42,070 nt of DNA, from positions 1-42,070 of IMG/VR virus record IMGVR_UViG_3300034683_000027. One strand, given 5' to 3'. How positions within the stretch are numbered: position 1 is the first letter of the stretch; each line of letters opens with the position of its first letter. Below are positions 17,355-23,790 of the stretch, one piece after another. The DNA comes from a virus. The notes under the pieces are model-generated. The model was not told where the DNA came from and did no database searches. It worked only from the letters and a program-made list of their open reading frames with translations. The position numbers were made by a program, and so were the translations under genes.

Positions 17355-18908
17355 CTAGAAACAGCAATTTACACCGGCAGGGAGTACCTCAATAGAGGAG
17401 TTGTCATCATTAATTATTATATTCATTGAAACTATATATTCTCCAAACATATCTATGACTTTCGGTGCATAGGTAAGCAAGTCTAGGATATCATCGATGT
17501 TATCTCTCTTGAGTGGATTGAATTGCATGATTTGTAAAAATACTTCAGACCTGCAAGTATCGTGTACAAATATCTCACCTTTTGAGAGCTGCTTAAACAT
17601 TGTGAGAATTCTAGAATTTTTGCTGCTGCCTCCGGGATATATTTCTACACATTCTATTCCATAAATTCCGCGCTGCTCACAAATGAATTTAAACCAATAG
17701 CCTAGAGTTGCTTGATATGCTACAGATTCAATACAAATGAGGCGACAATTATGTCTTAGCGCCAGCTCTAACGCTACTCGTATGGATTCGCCTGGAGAGA
17801 ATCTTTCATTACGTAATTCTTTTAGTACTGGATAGCCTTCATATACTTCAAAGTAACCAATTGCAAGTGCGTCGCTATTTACCTTACCTGTAGCAGGATC
17901 AATCACTATGAAATTCCCTGCCGGTATATCACCATCTTCATATGGTAATGGAGGAAGTTTTGAGAGATCAATTAGATTATTTGCAGATGCAGTTTCGTCA
18001 TTGAGAACTTCTGCATAGAAAATCTCAGGATGTCCTGATTCTAAGTCATTTTCATACTCTCTTAACAGTTGTTCAATTGGCTGCAAATCTTCCCAGAGTG
18101 AGCTGCCGTCAGCGAGGATGCCGCCAGTAATGAATTTAGTCCAATTGCGATTTTTCTTAAGTTTTCTAAGAATTGACCAATTAGTAGGATACATGTTAGC
18201 TGTAAATAGAAACATACAGCCAAATGGAGACTTAGCTTTCATGAGCGTGCCGTAGATCCATCGCTCAAGAGTTGCTGATTGTTGTTCTGAGTCTGCGCAG
18301 TCTCGTGATTGAATGTCGTCCATTAGAATAATATCTGGACGTTGATTTTTAATATTGAGACCGCGCGGATCGCCACCAGAACCAAGGGCGGCCAACGTGA
18401 TATTTCTACCACGATATCCAAATTTCTTTAAATCTAAGCGCTCGTTCTCAATACCAAGTCTCCAGTCTCCAAATGTCTTTTTAATATTCTCTTCTTCTAG
18501 CATATCCATTACGTCAGCTAGAATATTTTCAGCTTTTTTAAGGTTCTCTGCTACGATGAGAATAAATTTCTTATCAGTGAATAAGATACAGTACAGGATG
18601 AATAATTTCATCACAGTAGTTTTGGAGAAGCCGCGCGGCAATCCTAGCGCTAGCTGTGGAAATTCTCGTTGCTTGTGTGCAAATGAGATCAGCCAATCCC
18701 ACACAGCTAGGAATACTGGAGGAAATGCGAATTGATAAACTGTAGGCATGGCGAGGCCCGCCAGAAAATCCAGCGAGCTACGCGATAAATCTATTACTTG
18801 TTGTGCCTCTAGTGAAACTTCTGTGGCTGTCGGCGGGGCCGCGGCCGGAACTTCTGCAATGGCTGCAATCTCACCATCATTAAACCCTAAATCATTCAGT
18901 AGACTCAT
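17355..18908 (-). CDS. Terminase large subunit
   Basis: The 517-residue protein has an ATPase half with a variant Walker A, GLPRGFSKTT (residues 89-98), and Walker B IILMDDIQ near residue 195. The nuclease half opens with FIVIDPATGKVNSDALAIGY (RNase H fold, first Asp in VIDPA) and continues with LICIESVAY, a second acidic site. It would cut concatemeric DNA and pump it into the head. The start overlaps the 57-aa ORF upstream. A GxPRGFSKTT P-loop with Arg/Phe is a normal terminase variation. Confidence 0.9.
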   Translation of the reverse strand: MSLLNDLGFNDGEIAAIAEVPAAAPPTATEVSLEAQQVIDLSRSSLDFLAGLAMPTVYQFAFPPVFLAVWDWLISFAHKQREFPQLALGLPRGFSKTTVMKLFILYCILFTDKKFILIVAENLKKAENILADVMDMLEEENIKKTFGDWRLGIENERLDLKKFGYRGRNITLAALGSGGDPRGLNIKNQRPDIILMDDIQSRDCADSEQQSATLERWIYGTLMKAKSPFGCMFLFTANMYPTNWSILRKLKKNRNWTKFITGGILADGSSLWEDLQPIEQLLREYENDLESGHPEIFYAEVLNDETASANNLIDLSKLPPLPYEDGDIPAGNFIVIDPATGKVNSDALAIGYFEVYEGYPVLKELRNERFSPGESIRVALELALRHNCRLICIESVAYQATLGYWFKFICEQRGIYGIECVEIYPGGSSKNSRILTMFKQLSKGEIFVHDTCRSEVFLQIMQFNPLKRDNIDDILDLLTYAPKVIDMFGEYIVSMNIIINDDNSSIEVLPAGVNCCF

Positions 18909-19065
18909 TCTTCTTCTCAGTTACGTATGATACTTGTTTTCCGGAGATTTCCAGCAATAATGCATGCGCCAATTCTTTATTCTTTTGGCGCAGTGCTTCT
19001 TTCTTAACTGCCACTTCGATAGTATCAATTATCAGTGTGCGCTCCAGCAATGAGCTTAGCATCAT
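18892..19065 (-). CDS. Small overlapping ORF between terminase genes (57 aa)
   Basis: A minus-strand frame starts ATG 19065 (MMLSSLLERTLIIDTIEVAV) and ends at TGA 18892. It overlaps the end of the upstream gene by 41 bases and the start of the large terminase by 17 bases. It is entirely helical and charged (VKKEALRQKNKELAHALLLE), like a short coiled coil. Without it, 116 bases between the terminase genes would be non-coding, which is unusual in this tight block. It has a purine-rich GAGAAGAGAA ribosome site. It might assist terminase assembly. Confidence 0.6.
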   Translation of the reverse strand: MMLSSLLERTLIIDTIEVAVKKEALRQKNKELAHALLLEISGKQVSYVTEKKNESTE

Positions 19066-19573
19066 TTCTCTTCTCCTTTATTAATGAGTCTAGTGAACCT
19101 GACTGAATTGTAAGTAATGATTGTTCAGAATTTTCTGAAATAATTTTTGTAACTTGTCCTTCTGGATTTACTGTGAATTTATTGATAATTTGGATAGGAA
19201 TTTGCAATTGAATAACTTGTTGTTTTTCGAGTATTGCATCTGGCGTGCTGGTGCCGCGCCGCTTAGCTGCATTAATTACAGAAATGGATTTAAGAATTTC
19301 CATCGGGCGATGCATAAGTGGCAATGCATCTTCCATTTTTTGTAATAATTTATCTTCTAATGAATCATAAGTAGCATCGCGCTGATTATGTTTTTGCAAA
19401 TTCTCATATCGTAGATTTGCTACTTTCTGTGCGAATTCATCTTCACTTAGTAATTGAGAGATACGAGATTCAGTTACTCCTAGCGAGGCCGCAACTACTG
19501 ATGCAGAAATGCCGCTACCTAACAGTGCCAGCGCGCGGCTCTCTGTACTATTATCAATATTAGTATTGCCCAT
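19025..19573 (-). CDS. Terminase small subunit-like protein with N-terminal HTH (182 aa)
   Basis: Residues 22-45 (GISASVVAASLGVTESRISQ) form a helix-turn-helix like that of small terminases and DNA-invertase-type resolvases. Helices and a beta segment (QVIQLQIPIQIINKFTVNPEG, residues 118-138) follow, resembling the small-terminase oligomerisation domain. It is the first gene of the leftward block, directly before the large terminase. It would recognise the packaging site. Its start is placed 35 bases downstream of a good promoter (see promoter entry) with an AGAGGA ribosome site. Confidence 0.75.
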   Translation of the reverse strand: MGNTNIDNSTESRALALLGSGISASVVAASLGVTESRISQLLSEDEFAQKVANLRYENLQKHNQRDATYDSLEDKLLQKMEDALPLMHRPMEILKSISVINAAKRRGTSTPDAILEKQQVIQLQIPIQIINKFTVNPEGQVTKIISENSEQSLLTIQSGSLDSLIKEKRNDAKLIAGAHTDN

Positions 19574-19587
19574 ATCTATAATCCTCT

Positions 19588-19601
19588 TAGCTAATTAGCT
19601 A
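19588..19601. promoter_or_regulatory. 14-bp perfect palindrome in the late leader
   Basis: TAGCTAATTAGCTA is a perfect 14-bp palindrome between the predicted leftward start point and the ribosome site of the first late gene. This is a plausible operator or mRNA structure element, placed where a bound protein would block leftward transcription. No regulator is identified. Confidence 0.45.
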
Positions 19602-19614
19602 TCTGTTGATTGAG

Positions 19615-19643
19615 AGTATAATCTAGGATGAGAAAAATAGCAA
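19615..19643 (-). promoter_or_regulatory. Predicted sigma70-type promoter for the late (leftward) block
   Basis: On the minus strand, TTGCTA (19643-19638) and TATACT (19620-19615) are separated by 17 bases, a close match to the host sigma70 pattern. Transcription would begin near 19608 and enter the terminase genes. No phage RNA polymerase gene is visible, which agrees with host-type promoters. Confidence 0.6.
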
Positions 19644-19655
19644 CTGCATGGGTTA

Positions 19656-19740
19656 GTTTCTCTATATGCTAGATTTAGATGATTAATGATTACATGTTTC
19701 TCTATATGCTAGATTTATGCTAGATTTAGATGATTACATG
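19656..19740. repeat. Direct repeats in the divergent control region
   Basis: A 22-base repeat beginning GTTTCTCTATATGCTAG occurs at 19656-19677 and 19696-19717. Its 11-base end TGCTAGATTTA occurs a third time at 19718-19728. GATTACATG follows both blocks. The copies lie upstream of the leftward promoter -35 box. They could bind a regulator that switches between the early and late blocks. Confidence 0.6.
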
Positions 19741-19860
19741 TATTTATAAAAAGTTTAGAAATATTTGGGGATTGCTATAGGATACCACCTGCGCGACAGA
19801 CTAAAAAAGGTTCCCACCCCCCGGTAGTTGAGATTGATTATCATTTTCAATGTATGAGTC
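19741..19860. other. Non-coding middle of the divergent region
   Basis: No plausible gene is seen here. It contains A-runs, a short C-run and a GATTATCATTTTC stretch. I see no convincing terminator or promoter in this piece. Confidence 0.5.
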
Positions 19861-19878
19861 TGTTACAATCTGTTACAA
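19861..19878. repeat. Helically phased TGTTACAA direct repeat
   Basis: TGTTACAA occurs at 19861-19868 and 19871-19878, ten bases apart, placing both on one face of the helix. It lies 30 bases upstream of the rightward -35 box, an activator- or repressor-like position. Confidence 0.45.
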
Positions 19879-19907
19879 AATACTGGCCACTACTGATTGT
19901 TATTTTC

Positions 19908-19935
19908 TTGCATTATTGTGAGGATGTGATATTAT
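19908..19935 (+). promoter_or_regulatory. Predicted promoter for the early (rightward) block
   Basis: TTGCAT (19908-19913) and TATTAT (19930-19935) are separated by 16 bases, and the -10 box is preceded by TGA, which gives an extended -10 (TGn). Transcription would start near 19942 and run into the 46-aa gene. This is the best rightward promoter upstream of the early block. Confidence 0.6.
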
Positions 19936-19950
19936 GTAGTTGTAGTCAGT

Positions 19951-19970
19951 TAGTTGTGGTTAGTTGTGGT
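19951..19970 (+). repeat. Tandem decamer in the early leader
   Basis: TAGTTGTGGT is repeated head to tail twice, followed by a partial third copy. It would be transcribed in the early leader just before the first ribosome site. The role is unknown. Confidence 0.5.
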
Positions 19971-19989
19971 TAGTTCAATGAAAGGAAAT

Positions 19990-20130
19990 ATGAAAATGTC
20001 AGTTGCGGAAAAAATCAGAAGCAATGCAGAAGTGCATGGAGTTGCATTTGCCGCAGCAGTCGCGCGCAAACAGCGTATTCCATTCGATACGTTTTACTTT
20101 GTGATGTTTGGCAAATATCCAGTGCGCTAG
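19990..20130 (+). CDS. Small early protein (46 aa)
   Basis: ATG 19990 (MKMSVAEKIRSNAEVHG) has AAAGGAAA directly upstream; another in-frame ATG lies 12 bases earlier. The protein is basic and helical, ending VMFGKYPVR. It is the first gene after the early promoter, a place where phages often encode small host-takeover proteins. I do not recognise it. The middle (AFAAAVARKQRIPFDTF) resembles a short DNA-binding helix pair, but this is speculative. Confidence 0.65.
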   Translation: MKMSVAEKIRSNAEVHGVAFAAAVARKQRIPFDTFYFVMFGKYPVR

Positions 20131-20134
20131 GCGC

Positions 20135-20162
20135 AATCTTAATCTTAATCTTAATCTTAATC
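20135..20162 (+). repeat. AATCTT tandem hexamer repeat
   Basis: AATCTT is repeated four times in tandem from 20135, then AATC. It fills the gap between the 46-aa gene and the next ribosome site. Slippage could vary its length. Confidence 0.75.
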
Positions 20163-20179
20163 ATATTAAGGAATCTATC

Positions 20180-20815
20180 ATGTCAACCTTTTACAATGTC
20201 GAATCGCTTAAAACCATCAGCAAGAAAGAAGTGCCGGCAGGAAATCGCCTTGCGCGTATCATCTTCAAAAAGGATCGCAAGACTGGAATTGAAAAAGATA
20301 GCAAAGGACTTTGGGTTGCTGAAATTTCATCCTCTTTACTTACTCTGATTAGCAATGATTCTCGCGGCGCGGAATTCTTGAAAGGAAAAATCGCAGAGGT
20401 GCAAGACTCGCTGATTCGCAAATTGGTAGAAGCGGGCAAGATTGTTATTAACTCTGATGAGATAGACTATGAGAAGATTCTCGCTGCAATGGCAGCTACT
20501 AATGAAAGTGTAAGATTTAGCAAGGAATCGATCGCGGCATGGTTTGGTGATTATCTGCGCGAACCGCTTGCCGATGCAATTAAGAATAAAATGGCTGGCA
20601 TATCAGAGTCTCAACTAAATAAACTACTTGGGAATTATCTTGAATCATTCCAGATTCTTGCACAGCGGCAGCCGAGTATGAGCAATGATATTAAAACTGG
20701 ATTGATTCGCGCAATGGAATTCTTGCCGGAAGATCATGACTCGGTGACTGCTTGCACTATTGCTAGTAAGCTAAGTGAAGTGCAGGAAGCTTCTGTTACA
20801 TTGGCTGCATTGTGA
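20180..20815 (+). CDS. Early protein of unknown function (211 aa), possible paralogue of the 26135-26776 gene
   Basis: ATG 20180 (MSTFYNVESLKTISKKE) has AAGGA eight bases upstream; a longer frame would overlap the 46-aa gene. A beta-like N-terminus with basic patches (RIIFKKDRKTGIEKDSKGLW) precedes a long helical part (residues 60-205). The helical part resembles that of the protein at 26135 in size and in spaced positions (KE..., DY, SE..Q, FQ, the I..L helix), suggesting a distant common origin. Function is unknown. It is followed by the large repeat-rich non-coding region. Confidence 0.75.
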   Translation: MSTFYNVESLKTISKKEVPAGNRLARIIFKKDRKTGIEKDSKGLWVAEISSSLLTLISNDSRGAEFLKGKIAEVQDSLIRKLVEAGKIVINSDEIDYEKILAAMAATNESVRFSKESIAAWFGDYLREPLADAIKNKMAGISESQLNKLLGNYLESFQILAQRQPSMSNDIKTGLIRAMEFLPEDHDSVTACTIASKLSEVQEASVTLAAL

Positions 20816-20842
20816 TTAATTGGTAGTTTCATAAACAAAAGG

Positions 20843-20924
20843 TTACAGGATAATGGGATGATGGTCTAACAGGATGCAATCCCGTTATCCTGTTATCCCG
20901 CCAGACTGTTATCCTGTTATCCCG
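20843..20924. repeat. ATCCTGTWA dyad repeat array, candidate origin or operator
   Basis: The nonamer ATCCTGTWA occurs inverted at 20843-20851 and 20867-20875, then direct at 20887-20895 and 20911-20919. Starts are 24, 20 and 24 bases apart, so the array is symmetric. A fifth copy is at 21227-21235. A 15-bp inverted repeat with one mismatch (20845-20859 and 20879-20893) and a 17-bp direct repeat (20884-20900 and 20908-20924) overlap it. The TTATCC cores resemble DnaA-box halves. Regular multimeric sites suggest a replication origin or a repressor cluster. Confidence 0.6.
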
Positions 20925-20965
20925 TGCCCCCTTCCCCGGACCCCCTCTCCGGCCAGTCGCCCAAA
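20925..20965 (+). other. C-rich strand-biased stretch
   Basis: The + strand is strongly C-rich here (for example GCCCCCTTCCCC), with a small CCGGA/TCCGG hairpin. It lies between the repeat array and an AT-rich stretch. No gene is seen. Such an asymmetric tract next to an AT-rich segment is reminiscent of origins. Confidence 0.4.
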
Positions 20966-20966
20966 T

Positions 20967-21158
20967 CTACCAGATGATATATCTATATATAGCTACCAAT
21001 AGTGTATATAGATATATTATTACCAGTAGGTATGTTTATAATTAATTTTTTAAAAGGAGGGTCTAATATACACATCTTCCACCTATGGCTCACTAATCTG
21101 GTAGATGCATATGGATATATGGGAGTTATAGATGCCATACATGATATGTAACTACCAA
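20967..21158. repeat. AT-rich region with CTACCA repeats and a 13-bp inverted repeat
   Basis: CTACCAG/A-type heptamers occur at 20967-20973, 20993-20999, 21020-21026 (TTACCAG), 21098-21104 (inverted) and 21152-21158. Between the first three lies a perfect 13-bp inverted repeat, ATATATCTATATA (20977-20989) and TATATAGATATAT (21005-21017). The segment to about 21055 is nearly pure A/T. A long frame on the minus strand here is not convincing. It could be a DNA-unwinding element with iterons. Confidence 0.55.
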
Positions 21159-21170
21159 CTGACTGACCTA

Positions 21171-21197
21171 TTGACACCGCCCTAAGTGGGGTATAGG
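21171..21197 (+). promoter_or_regulatory. Possible promoter for genes from 21261
   Basis: A perfect TTGACA (21171-21176) is followed 15 bases later by TATAGG (21192-21197). The short spacer makes it weak. It lies 64 bases before the next gene and would restart transcription after the repeat region. Confidence 0.35.
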
Positions 21198-21260
21198 CTA
21201 CGGGATAGCAGTCTAGCAGTCTGGTCATCCTGTAATCTGTTTTTTCTAGGAGTTTCAAAA

Positions 21261-21452
21261 ATGAATAAAAGAATGATGGTTTCTGAAATGAAGTCTGGGC
21301 AATTGTTTGCATTTTCTAAACAATCACTTAATGACTCAATCATCTGGCAAAAGAAAGGAACTAGAACAATCAGTAGGATTAATAAAGAGACTGGTGAAAT
21401 ATTAGCTACTTATTATTTCACTAAAGAAGATTTTGGATATTGCATTGATTAA
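21261..21452 (+). CDS. Small unknown early protein (63 aa)
   Basis: ATG 21261 (MNKRMMVSEMKSGQLF) has AGGAG nine bases upstream. Basic, beta-like sequence with an N-terminal helix and a KETGEILATYYFTKEDFGY end. No family is recognised. It is the first gene after the repeat-rich region. Confidence 0.6.
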   Translation: MNKRMMVSEMKSGQLFAFSKQSLNDSIIWQKKGTRTISRINKETGEILATYYFTKEDFGYCID

Positions 21453-21482
21453 AATCAAAATCAAACTGGAGAATTAAATATC

Positions 21483-21851
21483 ATGAGACTATCTACATTT
21501 GCAAAATTAGTATCAGCGGAATGGAATAAGAATAATCAATCATATACTGATCGTGGGAATGAATTTATTTGTATCACCGCATATGATGTAATGCAAGAAT
21601 TAAAACACAATACAAATAATCCTAAATTGAAAGAACAATACGACTCTCATTGTCAGAAATATATTGATAGAGTAGCTTATATACTTAAGTTTTGTGGCAC
21701 AATTACGACATTTCTCATTGATTATAAAAATGATTATTTTCATAGCTTTGAGGATTATAATGAGGCCAAATGGCTTTATCGTAAAGATGTAATACTGCCG
21801 CAATTGATTGCTTATTTTCAATCACTAGAGGAGTTACAAATTAAATCATGA
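21483..21851 (+). CDS. Unknown early protein (122 aa)
   Basis: Helical, Lys/Tyr/Asn-rich protein with a possible long helix in RNEFICI...QELKHNTNNPKLKEQ (approximately residues 20-55). AACTGGAGAATTAAATATC provides the ribosome site. The stop overlaps the start of the lipoprotein gene by four bases (ATGA), so they are co-translated. Function is unknown. Confidence 0.6.
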   Translation: MRLSTFAKLVSAEWNKNNQSYTDRGNEFICITAYDVMQELKHNTNNPKLKEQYDSHCQKYIDRVAYILKFCGTITTFLIDYKNDYFHSFEDYNEAKWLYRKDVILPQLIAYFQSLEELQIKS

Positions 21852-22039
21852 AAAATGCAATCGCAATCATAACAGCCAGCGCCTTAATTGGAACTGGCTG
21901 TTCCACCACATCTAGCTTAGGATACTTGGCTAAATCACCTTCCGAAATGACACAAGAAGAAAGAGATTTAGATAAGAATATTGCAGATGTGATTGATATT
22001 ATAAATAGTGGAATCATCACTTATTTTCAATATCATTAA
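21848..22039 (+). CDS. Predicted lipoprotein (63 aa)
   Basis: A basic start (MKNA) and hydrophobic segment lead to a lipobox, ALIGTGC, with the acceptor Cys at residue 18. The mature peptide is about 45 residues, acidic, with a polar STTSS start and a hydrophobic helix near the end. Gram-negative signal peptidase II would process it, and no Asp follows the Cys, so the outer membrane is the likely location. It is in the early block, not beside the lysis genes, which argues against an Rz1 role and suggests host modification or superinfection exclusion. Confidence 0.65.
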   Translation: MKNAIAIITASALIGTGCSTTSSLGYLAKSPSEMTQEERDLDKNIADVIDIINSGIITYFQYH

Positions 22040-22094
22040 CATCATTAATATTAATATTTTGATTCTATAAATTAACAAAGGAGATTCTATAATC

Positions 22095-23114
22095 ATGGCA
22101 AAGATTCTATGTTCAAAGTCTGGAATTCAATTCCAATGCGAGCACTTTCCAATTAGTTTCACTCAAAATGAAGTGCATCATCCAATATTTTCAGCATCCT
22201 TGAAACAATTATGGAAATACTATCCTAAGTGGCAAGCTGGAGAATTGAATTCAATTGATTCATATTTGCTATTTCTAGCATTACTGAATTCAACTGATTT
22301 AATAGAATTCCGTTGTGCAGCAATTAGGCATAATCATACTGATTCCATAGTATCATCTAACATGGAATCTCTTTATCGCACTCTCGGCCACATAGCCGCA
22401 ATTCGTAATCCTAGATTCATTCTTCCTCGCTTTGTTATCTCTCACGACACAAGAACATTGGCTAATGTAAAACATTGGCTAGAATTGTGGGAAGATAACT
22501 ATCAAGATTTTATGTCCGGAATGAAACAACAAGAATTAAAATCCAGACTCCAGAAAAGAGAATCAGCATTAGAGCGATTGATTAAAAATCCTGCAATTAA
22601 GCCGGAAAAATACTCACATTTGCTTGCAAATTGGGCATCAATTGCTGCTGAATTTCCTACATCAGAAACTACATTGCCAAATGGCACCAAAACTACAATA
22701 TCAGAATACTGGCAATCTATTATAATGAAATGCTACAATAGCATTGATATTATTCAAATTGAGAGAAAAGATTTAGTAGAACTAATCGAACATTGCGAAG
22801 AGTGGATAGAATTAGGCTCAATATTCTCATATCAATTATTCACAACATTGCGAGAAGGTCTTGATACAATCGATGGATTCTTCAATATTGGTAATCAAAC
22901 CACATTCGCAATTATAGGTGATGGAGATTCTGTAGAATCATCAAATCTCCAATTACTGATTAATTCTGCTCCAGCAACTGCGCCGAAAAGAACAGAATAT
23001 CCGACTGATTTTGCCTTCCTAAAAGCTAAGATGAAATGGAATCTTGCAAATGCATCTGCTGCATCTGCTGCATCTGCTGCTAATTCTGATAGCAACAACT
23101 CAGTTGATATTTAA
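22095..23114 (+). CDS. Large unknown early protein (339 aa)
   Basis: It starts MAKILCSKSGIQFQC after CAAAGGAGATTCTATAATC. Residues 6-15 have two Cys nine apart (CSKSGIQFQC), perhaps a metal site; the rest is mainly helical with ALERLIKNPAIKPEKYSHLL. The C-terminus carries three tandem AAS repeats (GCATCTGCT units) and a Ser/Asn tail, so it is disordered. Proteins like this accompany the replication genes of related phages as I recall, but with no assigned role. It is the largest unidentified protein of the early block. Confidence 0.7.
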   Translation: MAKILCSKSGIQFQCEHFPISFTQNEVHHPIFSASLKQLWKYYPKWQAGELNSIDSYLLFLALLNSTDLIEFRCAAIRHNHTDSIVSSNMESLYRTLGHIAAIRNPRFILPRFVISHDTRTLANVKHWLELWEDNYQDFMSGMKQQELKSRLQKRESALERLIKNPAIKPEKYSHLLANWASIAAEFPTSETTLPNGTKTTISEYWQSIIMKCYNSIDIIQIERKDLVELIEHCEEWIELGSIFSYQLFTTLREGLDTIDGFFNIGNQTTFAIIGDGDSVESSNLQLLINSAPATAPKRTEYPTDFAFLKAKMKWNLANASAASAASAANSDSNNSVDI

Positions 23115-23151
23115 TATTTAATATTTAATATCTGATATAAAGGAATCTATC

Positions 23152-23385
23152 ATGACAAACGAAACTAAGAAATTATACATCGTAGTAAATATTGGATGTA
23201 TAGAGTGTGGCGTCTCTTCGAACATAGTGGGGATCTTTGACGATAAAGAATTAGCTGACACAATAGCAGACAAATTATGTTCTACTATGGGATGGAGAGA
23301 TAACGGACAAAATGATTATGAAGTATTCGAAATGCCAGAAGTAAATACAATTACTGAAGAATATATTTCTGGATTGGAGGACTAA
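23152..23385 (+). CDS. Small unknown protein (77 aa)
   Basis: A short beta-alpha protein (KLYIVVNIGCIECGVSSNIV, then FDDKELADTIADKLC) with a YEVFEMPEVN end. A CxxC pair is at residues 15-18. The ribosome leader GGAATCTATC is identical to that of the 211-aa gene at 20180. Function is unknown; it resembles small phage proteins that look like truncated regulators. Confidence 0.6.
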   Translation: MTNETKKLYIVVNIGCIECGVSSNIVGIFDDKELADTIADKLCSTMGWRDNGQNDYEVFEMPEVNTITEEYISGLED

Positions 23386-23387
23386 TC

Positions 23388-23771
23388 ATGAAATCGCAAC
23401 AATCGCAACAATTAACTCTCAATCTCACATCACGCCAGCCTAATGTAGATCATATCATCATGCGTTCTGGCATTCGATTCTATTCAACTAAATGTTTCCG
23501 TATCCCATCTCCAATAGTGGAATCCTATTTTGACGCATACAATCTACTCTACTGGAGTGTAAAGCATACATATCATAGAATCATCGAAGGATACATCACA
23601 ATAGAAGATTGTAAATATCAAGTAGTGTATAATGGAATCACCAGAGGACAGCTACTTGCAGCAATTCAAAATGATTGTGGTCATATGCAAGTTCCAATAT
23701 CATTTCGCAAACCTAAACCTGAATGGAACCTTCCTGCAATTGCAATGATAGGTATTCCATCCACTTTTTGA
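23388..23771 (+). CDS. Unknown early protein (127 aa)
   Basis: It begins two bases after the previous stop with GGAGGAC nearby. Sequence is basic and Tyr/His-rich (SVKHTYHRIIEGYITIEDCK), likely alpha/beta. No motif allows a name. It lies immediately before the helicase gene. Confidence 0.6.
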   Translation: MKSQQSQQLTLNLTSRQPNVDHIIMRSGIRFYSTKCFRIPSPIVESYFDAYNLLYWSVKHTYHRIIEGYITIEDCKYQVVYNGITRGQLLAAIQNDCGHMQVPISFRKPKPEWNLPAIAMIGIPSTF

Positions 23772-23790
23772 TTCTATAGGTAATCATACC

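Noticed and set aside
19830-19860. Fur-box-like GATTATCATTTTC in the divergent region
   Set aside because: Only one weak half-match to the iron-box pattern; no second half or phage-related reason to expect Fur control.
20983-21312. A 109-codon minus-strand frame across the AT-rich repeat region
   Set aside because: It crosses the repeats, has low-complexity composition, opposes the early operon, and has no convincing ribosome site.
23055-23085. AAS tandem repeats at the end of the 339-aa gene as a regulatory repeat
   Set aside because: It is an in-frame codon repeat encoding a flexible tail; no separate non-coding role is needed.
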